This document shows positions 44,549 through 53,846 of a stretch of DNA of 64,000 bases, one piece after another. A model generated the notes under the pieces. The model did not search any database. It was not told the origin of the DNA and saw only the letters and a list, made by a program, of their open reading frames with translations. The position numbers were made by a program, and so were the translations under genes. Each line of letters opens with the position of its first letter. Position 1 is the first letter of the stretch. Source of the stretch: a virus. The stretch lies in the IMG/VR virus record IMGVR_UViG_3300030331_006142, positions 1 to 64,000 of that record; one strand, given 5' to 3'.

Positions 44549-46558
44549 CTACTGAACCTTACCCAATAGCTTTAAGCTTGGCCCTGTACCATCAATGACA
44601 GCAACTACATTTGCATCATTCCATGGTATATAAGTATCAAATGAAATCGGCTCAGGTGAGAGAAATTTCGCACGTCGCATTCTTATATCTCCAGGCATAC
44701 CCGGGGACCCATCTGGCAATGGTTTTCGAAAATCTGTGGGTTTTTTTCCTTTTGGCATTTGTAATATGTTAACAACAAAGCTGCCTTTTTTTGGAGCATA
44801 TGTTGTAGCAGAAAGAATAGAGTTTGAAATTTCATCCGCGGTTTTTCCTGGTATTCGACCAAAAGATGTTCGAATCATATTAGTGCCTGGTTTAATTGGC
44901 TCATCTTTGCCGGTAAGTTTGCTTTTTCTATGTGTAGATGTATACCTGCCTACCAAAAAACCAGTATCTTGAATATGTTTTTGTCGACCTGCTGCAGCGG
45001 CGCCGACCGACTTCCCGGTAAACGGACTTGTCATGCCAGAACTTCGCGCAGAAGTAACTATATGAATGTAATAATCATATTTTTCCGGATTTAACCTTTT
45101 TGATAAGCCCTTTACAAAAGCAGGGTTATTTAACGCTTCACTAAATTTAAGCTTTGTTAAGACTTCTGGAATCTTTTTTTGAAACTCTTGAGTTGCCTTT
45201 GCTCTGCTGCCTTTTGACGCTTTTCCGATAGCACTAGAAAGTTTTTTAATCTTTGCTGAAAGCTTGGTTGATAATTTGCCAACTCCCCCTATGATTGGCA
45301 CCATGGAGACACCTAAAATAACAAGAGTGGTCGCTTTGGCCAATCTAGTCAAAAATGATGCTTCTTCGGGTGTAGCTTTCCAATCATTGTAAGCTTTTTC
45401 GTATTCCGTCCAAGTTGAATCCTTTAGTTTGCCGGTTTCATAATCGGTTCCCATATATTGGCCTGTAATATCAACTAATACTGCTGCAAGGTCGAAGATT
45501 TCGAAGCTGGCTTTTTTAAAAATTTCAAAATCAAACTTTCCAAAACCTTCTAGTCTAAATTGCCCGGCAAAAGCCGCTCGTTCGTATGCAGGGTCACCAG
45601 ACATATCTTCTGGATTAAATTCTTCTTCTGGTTCTTCATATGGTACTTCTCTATCAATAGAAAAGCCGCCTTCTTGTTCATTTAGATTATTTTTTTTCTT
45701 TTCGATTTTACCCCACGGGGCCGGCCCGTTTGGGTCCAAAAGGTCCTCTAAATTATATTTCCCTTCAAACTCCATGTAATCTGATTCACTTTTTTCATTA
45801 AAGTAATCTTTTATGTACATCTCATTAAGGGACAGCATTTTATCATATGAGTTAATTTTTATATTTGATAGCCTTTTAAGATAATTCGAATTTCTAAGCA
45901 TCTTAAAAGCTAAATTCTCTGGAGAGTATACTCCCTCTCTCGAAAGGCCGGCAGAACGCATTTCTGATACCTTATTTTTAATTTTAGAGGCGTATTTATA
46001 TGTTCCCTCTGGGTCTTCTTCTAGGTGCTCTTCTAGGTGCTCTATTGCTTTCGCTAATGTTTCTGCTTTCTTTTCTGCATTTCTTAAATCAATATCAACA
46101 TCTTTCTGAGGCACTGGTTCAACGTTCCAGAGGTTTTTGGTTAAGGACCATATACCTTTTGATTCATGAGGCTCACTCGCGTCTTGAAAATAAAGCTCAA
46201 CTTCGTGACCTTTTATTTTAATATCGTGTGCTTTGTTCCAGTTAATTCTAGACTGGTCTAGCATTCTTTTTACTAATTCAAAGTTTTCATCAATTTCTTG
46301 AAAATCAAAAACAATATGAAGGTCTATATCTGAAAGTGGGTGCCAATTATACCCAGCAATCGAGCCAGTCACTATTATATCTTTAATTTTAGCATCTATT
46401 TCCATATTTTTAAGAATACTATCAGCTATTCTTAATAACGCTTCGGAAATCTCTGGCAAAAGCACTTTTTCATCCCAAAAATCTCTATGCATAAATTCTT
46501 TTGGCTTTAAAAAGCATTTATTTTTAATATTGTCTTTTTTTATGGAAACATTAATCAT
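44549..46558 (-). CDS. Nucleotidyltransferase-domain virion or effector protein
   Basis: 669 residues from ATG at 46558 (GGAG 10 nt upstream). N-terminal Pol-beta-type nucleotidyltransferase: IIVTGSIAGYNWHPLSDIDL gives G-S...D-x-D, and GHEVELYFQD the third acidic residue. The middle is acidic; near residue 400 is a hydrophobic LVILGVSMVPIIGGVGKLS segment like those before toxin domains. The C-terminal 180 residues (SARSSGMTSPFTGKSVGAAA, RTSFGRIPGKTADEISNS) are unassigned and could be an effector. Common first domain in marine phage virion genes. Confidence 0.65.
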   Translation of the reverse strand: MINVSIKKDNIKNKCFLKPKEFMHRDFWDEKVLLPEISEALLRIADSILKNMEIDAKIKDIIVTGSIAGYNWHPLSDIDLHIVFDFQEIDENFELVKRMLDQSRINWNKAHDIKIKGHEVELYFQDASEPHESKGIWSLTKNLWNVEPVPQKDVDIDLRNAEKKAETLAKAIEHLEEHLEEDPEGTYKYASKIKNKVSEMRSAGLSREGVYSPENLAFKMLRNSNYLKRLSNIKINSYDKMLSLNEMYIKDYFNEKSESDYMEFEGKYNLEDLLDPNGPAPWGKIEKKKNNLNEQEGGFSIDREVPYEEPEEEFNPEDMSGDPAYERAAFAGQFRLEGFGKFDFEIFKKASFEIFDLAAVLVDITGQYMGTDYETGKLKDSTWTEYEKAYNDWKATPEEASFLTRLAKATTLVILGVSMVPIIGGVGKLSTKLSAKIKKLSSAIGKASKGSRAKATQEFQKKIPEVLTKLKFSEALNNPAFVKGLSKRLNPEKYDYYIHIVTSARSSGMTSPFTGKSVGAAAAGRQKHIQDTGFLVGRYTSTHRKSKLTGKDEPIKPGTNMIRTSFGRIPGKTADEISNSILSATTYAPKKGSFVVNILQMPKGKKPTDFRKPLPDGSPGMPGDIRMRRAKFLSPEPISFDTYIPWNDANVVAVIDGTGPSLKLLGKVQ

Positions 46559-46955
46559 TTTCAAGCTTCTCCAATACTTTTATAGCAATTTTTTCAAATT
46601 TTTTGCTTTGGTCCATCTCGCTCTTGCTATAAAAGCCATATTCTATATGCTCATCGCTTAATTTAATTTTTTTGTTGTTATATTTTGCAAAAAAGTAATA
46701 TCTATCTTTTTGTTTCTCAAAAAAAACAGGATTTTTAATTTTCAAACCAGTTTCTTCAAGAACTTCTCTTTTCAGGCCAGATATTAGATTTTCTCCCTCT
46801 TTTAAATGTCCGCCTGGCAAATCTAGTTCACCAGCAAACTTTTTGTGATAATCAGAGCGCCTTAAAAGTAAAACATCGTTGTTTTTGTCGATAATTACGA
46901 CCTTAGCAACAACATCAATATCTTTTTTGTCTTTGATTATTTGAACCCTCAGCAT
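46551..46955 (-). CDS. Nudix hydrolase
   Basis: 134 residues. Complete Nudix box at about 49-71: GGHLKEGENLISGLKREVLE-ETG. Starts with LRVQIIKDKKDIDVVAKVVI; LLLRRSDYHKKFAGELDLPG precedes the box as in MutT/NUDT-like enzymes. Would hydrolyse a nucleoside diphosphate derivative such as an oxidised dNTP, NADH or sugar nucleotide. No ribosome site before the ATG. Confidence 0.88.
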   Translation of the reverse strand: MLRVQIIKDKKDIDVVAKVVIIDKNNDVLLLRRSDYHKKFAGELDLPGGHLKEGENLISGLKREVLEETGLKIKNPVFFEKQKDRYYFFAKYNNKKIKLSDEHIEYGFYSKSEMDQSKKFEKIAIKVLEKLEND

Positions 46956-46966
46956 ACTTTAAATAG

Positions 46967-47305
46967 TTAGTTAATATCAGTTCTTAAATTTTCTAAATTA
47001 TCAGTTAAGAGCCTTCCTTCAGAGTAAACCTGCACAAAAGGGTGGTTTTCCCTAGAAGATATAACATCCATAATGTAAAAACACTCCATTACATCATCCA
47101 AAGAGACTGTTAGAATTTTATTGTTGTACAAAACTTCATAATCAAGCCTGAAGCCGCAATTATCTAGTAATTCAAAGTGATTTAGGGCATCCCAAATAAC
47201 CAAAAGATGGTCATCAGGGTGAAAAGAGTCGACCCACAAATCAAGTAAATCTTGGTGCGAAACATTATAAATAATTGGATTTATTGCTTTTGTTTTTTTG
47301 TTCAC
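46967..47305 (-). CDS. Hypothetical protein (112 aa)
   Basis: GTG start in a GTGA overlap with the YkuK-like gene. Acidic, aromatic: LLDLWVDSFHPDDHLLVIWD, NCGFRLDYEVLYNNKILTVS. No family recognised. Confidence 0.6.
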   Translation of the reverse strand: MNKKTKAINPIIYNVSHQDLLDLWVDSFHPDDHLLVIWDALNHFELLDNCGFRLDYEVLYNNKILTVSLDDVMECFYIMDVISSRENHPFVQVYSEGRLLTDNLENLRTDIN

Positions 47306-47787
47306 TTCGAATGCCTATCTGCAACAGATTGAGATGCCCATGCGTTAGGTTTTACCTTGCAAGAGAAACCATAACCTTGAACATACCCTGTTAACATATC
47401 TGAGAATTTAGAGGTTTTATGACTACTTCCAAACGGGGAAACGTCTAAATGTAACTCAATATTATTGGGTGAGATAGATAAGTCTTCTGACAATATTTCT
47501 GCTGTCTCTATAGAACGCCGCACTTCTTCTGTTATCCTAGAAGATAAAGTATGATATTTTTTTGAGGGTGTATATTCTCTATAGAAAAAGTATTTTGCTG
47601 GCACACCGGGTGATACAAGACACACAGCAGTTACAAAGCATATTCTTTTTTTTGAGGCGAAAGAATCTGAGCCTATGAAAATTTTATTTTCAGTTTTTAA
47701 ATAATTTGAAATAATATTGGCAATTTCTTTAAAGGAAAGTTGCTTTCCAGAACCAGTAATCCATCTTTTATTGCAAAGGGCCGTCAT
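47302..47787 (-). CDS. YkuK/DUF458-type RNase H-fold protein
   Basis: 161 residues. IFIGSDSFASKKRICFVTAV with an early Asp, HLDVSPFGSSHKTSKFSDML and the closing VKPNAWASQSVADRHSK match the YkuK (DUF458) RNase H-like family. May bind or cut RNA/DNA; biochemical role of the family is not established. Overlaps the end of the large gene upstream by 20 nt. Confidence 0.75.
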   Translation of the reverse strand: MTALCNKRWITGSGKQLSFKEIANIISNYLKTENKIFIGSDSFASKKRICFVTAVCLVSPGVPAKYFFYREYTPSKKYHTLSSRITEEVRRSIETAEILSEDLSISPNNIELHLDVSPFGSSHKTSKFSDMLTGYVQGYGFSCKVKPNAWASQSVADRHSK

Positions 47788-49837
47788 TTTCTAACATCTT
47801 GTTCATTATAATGACTGCAAGTTCTGGCTTTTGAGCTATTATTTCTAATATATCCTGAAGAAGTTCTGTATCTTTTATTAGTATTTTGCAAAATTGAACC
47901 GCCTGCATTTTTGTTGTGTCGTTTGACATAGTATCACAAAAATGCTTCCATTGTGATAAGTTTTTTTGTTTATCATCTAAAACATCTTCACTCGGCTCTT
48001 GCAAATGGTGCCTTGAGGAGCGATAACTGCCATATATTGAATTAACTTCTTCAAAAGCTTCTTTTATTAACTTTTTGATATCATTTTTTGTCATGTAATT
48101 ACTCTCCTTGGTAGTCTTTGTCGCCGGTGCAGTAGGTGCAACAGCATCAGCTTTTTTTTCCTCTTCTTCTTCTCTCTGGAATAGCTCGGCCCGATTGGCC
48201 TCTTTGCAGAAATTAGGCATCATCATTTGCTCCATAGTCGTGTGCATGCCTCCAGAGCTACTCTTAAATGTGTTGTACACAGCCATGGCCGCCGAGGAAA
48301 TAGTTGGCGTTGTAATGATAAATGCCGGACCTTGTTTAGCGCTGTTGTTGAGGTGACCCAGTTTTTCACCATCGTATAATACCTCCCTATCTGTGGTGAC
48401 CTGGGCCTTGTAACCTTTAATAGCACTTTCATATGAGTCTTGCATTTTCTCAATGGTATTACTCGCTATCTTAAATTCCTCACTTTCCGGGTCGCCATTA
48501 TCTCTTATTGATAAAAGTTCCTGAAATCTCTGGTCAATATTGTAAGCAACTTTAATATACTCTTTGGTTAACCTGTAAAGCTCACTTGGGTGGGACTCTT
48601 TCTTTTCCTTGTTATCATTTCCTATGCTCACATATTCTATTTTCTTTTTTATTTTAAGGCTATTATTACTATATCGACCTGAAAATGGTCTTTGCTTATC
48701 TGGCTTTCTTTTGGATTCAACTCGACTATCAACACGACGGTAAAGGTCTATTGCTTCGTGCAAGGACCAAATATTGTAGAATGCCGCAGTAGCAATATTT
48801 CCACTATCACCAGCTCCTTTAGTCTGTTCTGATGATAAAATCTCGTCGCGTATGCCCGTACGCTGCAGCCTAACGTTTTTGATATTTCTGAACATGTGTC
48901 TGTATCTTTTATGGAAAATTATCTGGTATTCTACCCAATCACCAAATGTATCTTGGTTACCATAATCGTTTGTAAATTTGGCTTTTAAATTGAAAGACCG
49001 GTCTTTTGTTAGACAGTGCCCAGGAGGACAGTGACGAGAGTTGTAAAACAGATATTTATAAAACCGGCTTATATCTTCGTCTTTGGCGTTATCTTTAAGC
49101 ATAAGGTTTTGGAAAATACTGCGCGAGGTGAATTCTCTTGCCTGGCCAGGCGTCATGTTTTCAGAACCATCGGGATTTCCAAACGTAGGCACCCCAGGAG
49201 GGTTCCTCCAGACGGTTTTAAAAGATTTAAGTAATTCATCTTCCCCGAACCATCCATCTTTTTTGATTCTCGCGCGTGTTTTTTCCACCTGCCTTCGCCC
49301 ATCAATGCCGGAGAGTAAACTGAATAGGATTTCCATCTGGCGGTTTTTGTCTCCCTTCCATCTTGCAATGGAGTCCGAGGGAACTCTGGCATAATCTATC
49401 TTTTGAATCATGATTCCTGGTAAATTTACTGCATCAACGAGAAGGTTTCTCATTTTTGGGTCGAAATCACCTTCGCCTTCAGCGCTGCCTTCGCCTTCGC
49501 CTTCGCCTTCAGCTTCGCCTTCGCCTTCGCCTTCGCCTTCAGCTTCGCCTTCGCCTTCAGCTTCTCCTTCGGGTGGCTTCGGTTTTTTCTGCTGGGGTCT
49601 CTCTCCCGGTTTCGAGTCAGTTACAGGTGGCTTTTTTTCAGTGCCACCTTCAACACCTTCGCCATCTTCCGAGCCGGTGGTTCCGGAACCGCCAGAACCT
49701 TCTCCTTTGCGGCCTCTCCATCGCAGCCCATCCCCGCCACGTTCTTTTTCAGGATTTGAGCCGCGCCGGATACCTTTCGCTCTGCCTCTTTTGCCTGGCA
49801 GCCCTCTTTCATTTAGTAGGTTTTTAAATGCATCCAT
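47768..49837 (-). CDS. Large virion protein with Glu/Gly repeats and an internal tag module
   Basis: 689 residues. Starts MDAFKNLLNERGLPGKRG, then a Lys/Arg/Gly region and an extreme Gly-Glu-Ala tract (EGEGEAEGEG repeats, from CCTTCG hexamers on the plus strand at 49468-49570). The middle 400 residues are unassigned (KYLFYNSRHCPPGHCLTKDR; YGNQDTFGDWVEYQIIFHKR). Near residue 570 is the linker ADAVAPTAPATKTTKESNY, then an internal Met582 starting MTKNDIKKLIKEAFEEVN, with a perfect AAGGAG in front (48094). Probably one fused product plus an internally started 108-residue protein. Confidence 0.65.
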   Translation of the reverse strand: MDAFKNLLNERGLPGKRGRAKGIRRGSNPEKERGGDGLRWRGRKGEGSGGSGTTGSEDGEGVEGGTEKKPPVTDSKPGERPQQKKPKPPEGEAEGEGEAEGEGEGEGEAEGEGEGEGSAEGEGDFDPKMRNLLVDAVNLPGIMIQKIDYARVPSDSIARWKGDKNRQMEILFSLLSGIDGRRQVEKTRARIKKDGWFGEDELLKSFKTVWRNPPGVPTFGNPDGSENMTPGQAREFTSRSIFQNLMLKDNAKDEDISRFYKYLFYNSRHCPPGHCLTKDRSFNLKAKFTNDYGNQDTFGDWVEYQIIFHKRYRHMFRNIKNVRLQRTGIRDEILSSEQTKGAGDSGNIATAAFYNIWSLHEAIDLYRRVDSRVESKRKPDKQRPFSGRYSNNSLKIKKKIEYVSIGNDNKEKKESHPSELYRLTKEYIKVAYNIDQRFQELLSIRDNGDPESEEFKIASNTIEKMQDSYESAIKGYKAQVTTDREVLYDGEKLGHLNNSAKQGPAFIITTPTISSAAMAVYNTFKSSSGGMHTTMEQMMMPNFCKEANRAELFQREEEEEKKADAVAPTAPATKTTKESNYMTKNDIKKLIKEAFEEVNSIYGSYRSSRHHLQEPSEDVLDDKQKNLSQWKHFCDTMSNDTTKMQAVQFCKILIKDTELLQDILEIIAQKPELAVIIMNKMLENDGPLQ

Positions 49838-49858
49838 GATTAAAATTTCCTCTTTTCA

Positions 49859-51403
49859 TTATTTTTGCGCGCCAGGCCAAAGAGCTTTTTGTGCATCGCT
49901 TACAATTCCTCCATAATTTATAAGAGGTACCCAGTGCATGGCCATATCGGCATAATTTCGCGTCGTTGAGCTAAGAAATACTGTATGCTTCCTTAGTTCT
50001 GAAAGGTATTTCACATAATTATTTACAATCTTAGTACAATCTGAAACAACTTGTTTATCTGCAATTGATTTATTAAGGTGCTTTATGAAATTATTTAGCA
50101 ATGCTATGTGACCATCAATTTTTTTATTTATAATACTAGATTGGTTTGCCATAACAGAAAATTCGCCCGGGCGATTTGTCATTGCATTAAATTTGTTTTC
50201 ATCCCCTTTTTGAATTGTTTTGACACTCAATCTTGTGCCGGCCGGCCCTAAGTCCCCAAAACCTTCAGCCCATGTCCAGTTATAAAATGCCGCGCCAATC
50301 CCTAACGCTATGCTTTGTCTTGTTCTAAATGGTATCGCTCGAACTACTACATAATCCTTGCTTGCATACTTATCACTAGCAAACATGGGATAAAGGCAAA
50401 TTACAGCAAATTCACTATTAGTTGTCACGGGCGCGCCGACTGATGAGCCATAATTAGGCCAATAAAAATAAGGTATACCAATAACAAACTCTCCGCCTTC
50501 TTTCGCCGGAGCCAATGAACGTTCTATAGTTTTTACAACTAGTTTTTTATTTTTGGCATCATTTAATGGGTGCTTGTGAAAAAATTTTTGTTTTGGCGCT
50601 ACAGTCGCGCCCGGGGCCATACCACTCGAAATGTGAGAACTCTTGTTCGAGTCAGATACTCTTTTTGAGTGCATATTGTGAGAGACGTTAATAAAATAAG
50701 GTATTCTAGGTTTAATCAGACTTGCTTGTTGAACTAGATTCTCAGCAGCCGCTGATTGATAGTCGACTGCGCCCGGGCGCATTAGCACTCTTCTCACATT
50801 TTGGTAAACTTGGGAATATCCTTGTCTGCGGTACATATCTTCATAGGGTTCCGCGGCTGTTGTATCATAATCAAGCTTGGCGTTTGTCAGGCCGCTTGTA
50901 TCCTTATCTCTCGCGCTGAATGTTTCAGTTTCTTCATAATACTCATCATCCCAGTCGACCGGCTTCTCCCACCAATTTCTATTTTGAAGCGCCATAACTG
51001 TTTTTACTTTAACTTCATATTCACCATCAAGTCGAGCCCAAAACTTGGCGCCGCCTAGGCCTGTGATTCTCTGTGCAACGGCATCTGCCTTTGCTTTCTC
51101 TTTTTTGGTTCTTTCTGCTTTCTCTTTTGCTGCTTTCTCTTTTGCTGCTTTCTCTTTTGCTGCTTTCTCTTTTGTTGCTTTTGCGGCATCTGACTTAGCT
51201 GTGGTCTTGCTGGCGCCGGAACTTGAAGTGCCTGTCTTTTCCACCGCGGTACTGGTCGGCCCAGTACGTTTTGGCGTCTTCAAAGGCTTCTTATCGCGTG
51301 CTTTGCGCGCGCGCCTATCCAAATCGCTGGCCGTTGTGTCCGATGGGCTTTGTTCAAAGATTTTTTTTATTTCTTCTATAATATCTTTTCTTGAGTACTG
51401 CAT
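49859..51403 (-). CDS. Tag type 2-like virion protein with KEKAA repeats
   Basis: 514 residues. Tag-like MQYSRKDIIEEIKKIFEQSP, a Lys/Ala/Thr-rich linker containing KEKAA four times (15-bp DNA units at 51116-51175), then a 400-residue domain rich in aromatics: GGAKFWARLDGEYEVKVKTV, EFVIGIPYFYWPNYGSSVGA, YVVVRAIPFRTRQSIALGIG. No family recognised; looks like a structural or effector cargo. AAAGAGG before the ATG. Confidence 0.65.
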   Translation of the reverse strand: MQYSRKDIIEEIKKIFEQSPSDTTASDLDRRARKARDKKPLKTPKRTGPTSTAVEKTGTSSSGASKTTAKSDAAKATKEKAAKEKAAKEKAAKEKAERTKKEKAKADAVAQRITGLGGAKFWARLDGEYEVKVKTVMALQNRNWWEKPVDWDDEYYEETETFSARDKDTSGLTNAKLDYDTTAAEPYEDMYRRQGYSQVYQNVRRVLMRPGAVDYQSAAAENLVQQASLIKPRIPYFINVSHNMHSKRVSDSNKSSHISSGMAPGATVAPKQKFFHKHPLNDAKNKKLVVKTIERSLAPAKEGGEFVIGIPYFYWPNYGSSVGAPVTTNSEFAVICLYPMFASDKYASKDYVVVRAIPFRTRQSIALGIGAAFYNWTWAEGFGDLGPAGTRLSVKTIQKGDENKFNAMTNRPGEFSVMANQSSIINKKIDGHIALLNNFIKHLNKSIADKQVVSDCTKIVNNYVKYLSELRKHTVFLSSTTRNYADMAMHWVPLINYGGIVSDAQKALWPGAQK

Positions 51404-51445
51404 AAATTCCTCTTTTAGTAATTTTATACTAAATAATTAGTTTTC

Positions 51446-51739
51446 TTAACGCAAAGTAGGGTCTTTTTGAGTATTTTTTAGTTTTGGAAGAAAATCTTTT
51501 TTCAATTTCAATAATCTTTCAAATTTTACTTTTTGTTTCACATCAGTATATAAAACTTGGGGCTTTTTGTACTGCCCGTTGATTAAAAGGTCATCAAAAT
51601 TATAAAATTTCGTTTTAGGAGGGACTTTGTTTGAAGCTTTTATGTAAATTGGGTTAAATTCATAAAATTTCTTTTTTTCTTGCCCTACAGCCGCGGCTGC
51701 CCACATAAAAAACATCAAAAATAGTATAAAATTTTTCAT
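51446..51739 (-). CDS. Exported small protein (97 aa)
   Basis: Signal peptide NFILFLMFFMWAAAAVGQ. Mature part Lys-rich: YNFDDLLINGQYKKPQVLYT and FERLLKLKKDFLPKLKNT. Predicted periplasmic. The YNFDD...G...KP pattern occurs in small secreted proteins of Gram-negative bacteria, but I cannot name the family. Confidence 0.6.
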   Translation of the reverse strand: MKNFILFLMFFMWAAAAVGQEKKKFYEFNPIYIKASNKVPPKTKFYNFDDLLINGQYKKPQVLYTDVKQKVKFERLLKLKKDFLPKLKNTQKDPTLR

Positions 51740-51758
51740 TTTTTTATTTTTTTTCCTT

Positions 51759-52097
51759 TTAAAATATTTTAACTTTGCTCAAAACACCTTGAACCAGAGA
51801 GTCTGGGTCTTCATTGGTTTCAAAGTTGTTATTCTTTAAAATTTCATAGATTTTTCGCAAAATAATATTAGCGGACCTTGAATTTTTGTGCTGATGGCCA
51901 TCGGGAAGCTCAGAAAGGACAGAATTAACAGAATCAATAATTATTTGTGGGTCAAAATCAAAATTTTCTTTTAATGAATGTAGTTTTTTTAAATATTTTT
52001 TGGCTTTTGGCACGGATTTTGAACATCCGACCTTTTTACCTTTTGTTTTATTCTTTTTTTTCTTAAAAACACACTTTTTTATTCGAATATACGGCAC
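51759..52097 (-). CDS. Small basic virion-region protein
   Basis: Start set at a GTG at 52097 (GTG CCG TAT ATT), giving MPYIRIKKCVFKKKKN, with GGGGGTG upstream, 2 nt from the previous stop; longer starts overlap that gene. KVGCSKSVPKAKKYLKKLHS is a short module I recall from T4-like marine phage genes. The rest is acidic (DFDPQIIIDSVNSVLSELPD). 112 residues. Confidence 0.65.
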   Translation of the reverse strand: MPYIRIKKCVFKKKKNKTKGKKVGCSKSVPKAKKYLKKLHSLKENFDFDPQIIIDSVNSVLSELPDGHQHKNSRSANIILRKIYEILKNNNFETNEDPDSLVQGVLSKVKIF

Positions 52098-52099
52098 AT

Positions 52100-52336
52100 T
52101 TAGCACCCCCATCCGCAATCGCAAGGATAAGAATCGCAACAATCATATAACTCTTCATCATCATGGATAGTATCACCATACTCTAGATTGATATTCTCAA
52201 AAATCATATCTGAAATCTTCTTATCGACCTCCAAGGCGTGCTCTTCTCCAATCTTTTCGACCATTTCTGTTAAGTTTCTCCTTGCTTCCCATGGAGTTAA
52301 CTTGTTTTTATCTAATTCAACGCAAATTATACACAT
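52100..52336 (-). CDS. Conserved hypothetical MCIICVE protein (78 aa)
   Basis: AAGG before the ATG. MCIICVELDKNKLTPWEARR is a signature start of a small protein common in marine phages; the C-terminus is Cys-rich (YDCCDSYPCDCGWGC), a possible metal site. Function unknown. Confidence 0.7.
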   Translation of the reverse strand: MCIICVELDKNKLTPWEARRNLTEMVEKIGEEHALEVDKKISDMIFENINLEYGDTIHDDEELYDCCDSYPCDCGWGC

Positions 52337-52339
52337 ATT

Positions 52340-52828
52340 TTACCTTATAAATCCAAAATGACTGTAAATTTTATTAATAATTATGGTGGGGCCATAATAT
52401 ATCATATCTCTTTGCTTACCTTTGTTGTGTACAATGATTAAAGCAGGCACCCCACGCAGACCCAATTGGCCAGCTATAAAGTTTACCCACTTTTCATCCA
52501 AATTTAAAACAATAATTTTGTTTTTCCAGCCAAAATCTTGAATTTTCTTTTCAACATGGCGACATGATTGGCACCATTGAGACGAAAACAAAACAAAATC
52601 AGGCATTTTTTCATCATTAAGCTTATTTATGAATTCTTTTTCGCCAGTATATCTTGAACCAGCCCGGTGGACAACTTTACCTTGATAGGTTACGACAAGT
52701 TCAGAGTTTCTTTTTTGCTCAGCAACGCAGGAAGGAGTTAAAAAACAGAGGGAAAAAGCCAAAAATACCCATGAAGCGCGAAAATTTTTTTTTCGAATTT
52801 TTTTTGCGGTATTTTTTTTCTGCTTCAT
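52340..52828 (-). CDS. Thioredoxin-fold lipoprotein
   Basis: 162 residues. Signal region with lipobox FSLCFLTPSC predicts a membrane-anchored periplasmic protein. Thioredoxin-like: PDFVLFSSQWCQSCRHVEKK has the CxxC redox pair (CQSC), later LRGVPALIIVHNKG holds the cis-Pro. Would reduce or form disulfides in the host envelope, perhaps for the exported Cys-rich phage proteins (inference). Confidence 0.8.
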   Translation of the reverse strand: MKQKKNTAKKIRKKNFRASWVFLAFSLCFLTPSCVAEQKRNSELVVTYQGKVVHRAGSRYTGEKEFINKLNDEKMPDFVLFSSQWCQSCRHVEKKIQDFGWKNKIIVLNLDEKWVNFIAGQLGLRGVPALIIVHNKGKQRDMIYYGPTIIINKIYSHFGFIR

Positions 52829-52865
52829 AGTGCTTATAACTACCTTTTATCCAATTAGCTACCTG

Positions 52866-53381
52866 CTATCTAGGAATGTCTTCGTCATTAGGAGCATCTT
52901 CGTCATCTAATACCGGTTCATCTCCATCACCAGAGTCATCGGAAGGTTTAAGCATATCTCTAACTCTATCAATAGCGTTCTTTTCACCTGCTAATGAGTT
53001 AGCAGCTTGTCGATTAACTGTAAGTCGATTAGCACCAAGCTCATATTCTATATAATCGTAATTTACACCATAACTGTTGGCAGCTAAATTAACAGCTTTA
53101 ATAAATTGATTCATTGCGCCATCGACAACTTCGCTTATTAAACCATAGTCAAGTGCTTTTTTACCAGGAACGTCTTGGTCAAAGCCTTGCGCCTCCGAAC
53201 TTAAATGATTTTTGTAAGCTTTGGCGTGTCTTATTAGCTCATTAATGGCAAGCTCTAATCGCTTGGATGAACGGTTGGGATTGACACGGTCAGCTTCATC
53301 AATTGCAACGTTTACTTCTGCTAGAACACTTGCAAGCTCTTCTTTGATTATACGTTGCAAGTTAGATTTTGTCATTTTCAT
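52866..53381 (-). CDS. Tag type 2 cargo protein (171 aa)
   Basis: MKMTKSNLQRIIKEELASVL tag; AAGGAG 11 nt before the ATG. The rest is a helical, acidic protein (LELAINELIRHAKAYKNHLS; EVVDGAMNQFIKAVNLAANS; YDYIEYELGANRLTVNRQAA) ending in a Glu/Asp-rich tail. No fold recognised. Its upstream region shares a CGTTA(A/G)TTTTTTAAC block with the 54689 gene. Confidence 0.65.
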   Translation of the reverse strand: MKMTKSNLQRIIKEELASVLAEVNVAIDEADRVNPNRSSKRLELAINELIRHAKAYKNHLSSEAQGFDQDVPGKKALDYGLISEVVDGAMNQFIKAVNLAANSYGVNYDYIEYELGANRLTVNRQAANSLAGEKNAIDRVRDMLKPSDDSGDGDEPVLDDEDAPNDEDIPR

Positions 53382-53405
53382 TTATAAAATATCTCCTTAA
53401 AAACT

Positions 53406-53419
53406 GTTAAAAAATTAAC
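53406..53419. promoter_or_regulatory. GTTAA-N4-TTAAC dyad
   Basis: Perfect inverted repeat GTTAAAAAATTAAC, 25 bp upstream of the 53381 start. Same element at 54712-54725 (one mismatch) and 56665-56678. Likely operator. Confidence 0.5.
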
Positions 53420-53513
53420 GCTTTGTAATGCACTACAAGGTAAATAGTGTTTTAAAGATTGTTTGTTATAAATGATGCGGTATTTTGTCAGCGCCGCGCA
53501 ATATAATCAGCAA

Positions 53514-53825
53514 TTATTTAGTTGTTTTTACTTGCGGAGCAGTGGGAGCAACTGCAGGACTGGATTCTTCTATTTCAGACTTTAAGGTTTCAATATCATC
53601 TTCCATAGCAAGAATCCGTCGGACTATTTCTTTATAACTTTTTTGAAAACTATATTTAACCCAATTAGCTAGCCACTTTGCGGCGGGTTCGGCATTCCAC
53701 TCTTCAGGGGTGAGGTACGGCAAGCTTTCAGGAGGGATGCGCTCATCGCTGCTAGACTCCATTGTAAGGACATGTCCTATCTCTTCTTTAATAATATTTA
53801 TTAATTTTTTTTTGGAAATTTTCAT
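53514..53825 (-). CDS. Tag type 2 protein (103 aa)
   Basis: MKISKKKLINIIKEEIGHVL tag with AGAGGG before the ATG, then PESLPYLTPEEWNAEPAAKW and a helical acidic part, ending in SSPAVAPTAPQVKTTK, the same linker seen inside two larger proteins. Here the linker is the C-terminus, as if a downstream module had been lost or never fused. Confidence 0.65.
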   Translation of the reverse strand: MKISKKKLINIIKEEIGHVLTMESSSDERIPPESLPYLTPEEWNAEPAAKWLANWVKYSFQKSYKEIVRRILAMEDDIETLKSEIEESSPAVAPTAPQVKTTK

Positions 53826-53846
53826 GAAACCCTCTTTTGCCGCTGG

